From contig CAKMQH010000248.1 of NCBI GenBank assembly GCA_927911515.1, positions 1 to 6,738 on the forward strand: 6,738 nt of DNA, read 5' to 3'. Each line of letters opens with the position of its first letter. The stretch's first letter is position 1. A program made the position numbers and the translations under genes. Below are positions 5,647-6,738 of the stretch, piece by piece. The notes below the pieces were generated by a model. That model did not search any database. It saw only the letters and a program-made list of their open reading frames with translations, and was not told where the DNA came from. The stretch comes from an uncultured Neisseria sp. GTDB lineage: Bacteria; Pseudomonadota; Gammaproteobacteria; Burkholderiales; Neisseriaceae.

Positions 5647-6207
5647 TTACGGCAGAATCTCAATTTCCGCGTTGTGTTTCACACTGCGGTAGAGTTCGTC
5701 GATTTCCTCGTCCGTTACCGCGATGCAGCCGTCGGTCCAGTCCCTTTGCAGATGCTTTTTGCCGATAGAACCCCAGCCGTTTTTGATGCCGTGGATTTTA
5801 ATCAGCCCGCCCGGGCTTTTTCCTTGTGCCGCCGCGTAGGTTTTGTCGGCTTCGTTGGGATAGGAGACGCCGAGGTTTTTGTGGTATGCGCTGTTGGGAT
5901 TGCGATCGTTGATGCGGTATTTCCCTTCGGGCGTTTTACCGTCGCCTTCAAAGTGTTTATGCCCGACGGGCTGCTTGCCCAGCGCAATGGGATAGGTTTT
6001 CAGCAACTTGCCTTTCGAGTACGCCGACATGGTGCGCTTGCTTTTATGCACGACCAATCTGTCGATAACGGCATCTTCAGGCAGCGGCGTTTCGCTTGGC
6101 TCGGCAACGGTCTGCTCGGAACGGATGGGCATGGAATACCAAACCACTCCGGCAGCGACTGCCAAAAGCAAAACCGCCGCCAAACCGATTTTCAACCCTC
6201 TTTTCAT
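5647..6207 (-). CDS. Membrane-anchored L,D-transpeptidase-family (YkuD-domain) protein
   Basis: A 186-residue protein. Residues 1-5 are basic and 6-24 form one hydrophobic segment, so it is a signal anchor or uncleaved signal; a short Pro/Glu-rich linker follows. The YkuD-type domain runs from about 48 to the end. The catalytic signature is present: His139 in IKIHG and Cys161 in DWTDGCIAVTDEE, with Thr158-Asp-Gly before the cysteine. The upstream GDGKTPEGKYRIN block (88-100) is also typical. The domain should face the periplasm. Family members form L,D cross-links, attach proteins to peptidoglycan, or (YafK-like members, which this short protein resembles) cleave such links; the sequence does not decide between them. 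The start follows the murD stop by 13 bases, so it is probably cotranscribed with murD. A GAGG lies 11 bases upstream of the ATG, an unusually long spacing. Confidence 0.9.
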   Translation of the reverse strand: MKRGLKIGLAAVLLLAVAAGVVWYSMPIRSEQTVAEPSETPLPEDAVIDRLVVHKSKRTMSAYSKGKLLKTYPIALGKQPVGHKHFEGDGKTPEGKYRINDRNPNSAYHKNLGVSYPNEADKTYAAAQGKSPGGLIKIHGIKNGWGSIGKKHLQRDWTDGCIAVTDEEIDELYRSVKHNAEIEILP

Positions 6208-6209
6208 CT

Positions 6210-6221
6210 TTCAGACGACCT
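6210..6221 (-). repeat. Uptake sequence filling the murD-ldt junction
   Basis: An exact AGGTCGTCTGAA whose first base is the last base of the murD TGA and which ends 2 bases before the ldt ATG. It is a single copy, not an inverted pair, so it should not terminate transcription and the two genes stay linked. Its first bases contribute to the GAGG that may serve as the ldt ribosome-binding site. Confidence 0.9.
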
Positions 6222-6738
6222 CATAAAGCCTTAAACGCCTCGATAAATACTTCCGAACGGTGTGCATAGCCTTTGAACATATCAAAGCTCGCACAGGCGG
6301 GGCTGAGCAGCACGATATCGCCCGCTTCGGCTTGGGCATATGCTGTCTGAACCGCTTCTTCCAAAGTGGCGCAGTCGGTCAAATTCAGACCGCAGCCGTC
6401 CAAATCGCGGCGGATTTGCGGCGCATCGACGCCGATCAGGAACACGCCTTTTGCCTTACCGGCAAGCGCGTCGCGCAGGGGCGTGAAGTCCTGTCCTTTG
6501 CCCATGCCGCCCAAAATCACGAAGAGCGGATTTTGCAAACCGGCAATCGCGGCGGCGGTCGCACCGACGTTCGTACCTTTGCTGTCGTCGATGAATACCA
6601 CGCCGTTTTTCTCGCCGATTTTTTCCACGCGGTGCGGCAGCCTTGGAAGGTTTTGACGTGCTCAAGCAATGCTTCGCGCGGCAAACCCGATGGCTTCGCA
6701 CAAGGCGACGGCAGCCAGACGTTGGCGGCGTATGCAAG
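6221..6738 (-). CDS. murD: MurD, UDP-MurNAc-L-Ala:D-Glu ligase, C-terminal part
   Basis: MurD adds D-glutamate to UDP-MurNAc-L-alanine in the cytoplasm using ATP. The window holds roughly the last 170 residues, mostly the C-terminal Mur-ligase domain: HRVEKIGEKNGVVFIDDSKG, then NVGATAAAIAGL, ILGGMGKGQDFTPL, and the end LLSPACASFDMFKGYAHRSE. The C-terminal 139 residues, from HRVEKIG to the TGA at 6221, are in one clean frame. Beyond about 6638 the frame is broken four times: a base missing near 6639, an extra C near 6688, a base missing near 6717 and another near 6731. Correcting these recovers LHNAANVMAAVALCEAIGLP followed by REALLEHVKTFQGLPHRVE, which agrees with neisserial MurD. The gene runs off the right edge. 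Such clustering points to poor read quality at a contig end. Confidence 0.93.

Noticed and set aside
6340..6351. ATGCTGTCTGAA in murD, an 11/12 match to the meningococcal-type uptake sequence
   Set aside because: It is read in frame as ordinary MurD coding (the AVQTAYAQ region), is only 9/12 to the dialect used here, and one such near-match may be chance.

Overview
The window looks like a chromosomal segment of a commensal Neisseria of the N. mucosa / N. sicca / N. macacae type. Two things point there. First, the cell-division and cell-wall proteins (MurD, FtsW, MurG) read as clearly neisserial. Second, the 12-base DNA uptake sequence is repeated about 14 times as AGGTCGTCTGAA, the dialect known as AG-mucDUS, and not as the meningococcal/gonococcal ATGCCGTCTGAA. 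A dRS3-type repeat (ATTCCC-N8-GGGAAT), typical of Neisseria intergenic DNA, is also present.

All full genes lie on the minus strand, so transcription runs from the right edge to the left. In that order: the 3' part of murD (6738-6221); a small membrane-anchored L,D-transpeptidase-like gene (6207-5647); a 414-base intergenic region with a neisserial mosaic repeat; an amidase-signature hydrolase (5232-3736); a 312-base intergenic region; ftsW (3423-2152); murG (2148-1082, broken by a single-base frameshift); and an LCMT/TcmP-type SAM methyltransferase (947-120). At the left edge, the last 29 codons of an unidentified plus-strand gene probably converge on the methyltransferase.

The genes fall into four minus-strand transcription units: murD-ldt, amidase, ftsW-murG and methyltransferase. 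Each ends in an intrinsic terminator built from two inverted uptake sequences. Good sigma-70-like promoters can be read before ftsW and before the methyltransferase. MurD (UDP-MurNAc-L-Ala:D-Glu ligase), MurG (lipid II synthesis) and FtsW (septal glycan polymerase) are successive players in peptidoglycan synthesis. The L,D-transpeptidase-like protein could act on the finished wall. No wall-related role can be read from the sequence of the amidase or the methyltransferase.

Data quality matters here. The last ~110 bases of murD hold four separate single-base indels, which looks like low-quality contig-end sequence. The murG frameshift, in a gene expected to be essential, may therefore also be an error. 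I found no convincing undescribed system. The most interesting material is the use of uptake sequences as terminators, 5'-UTR hairpin, intergenic spacer, codons and stop codon.
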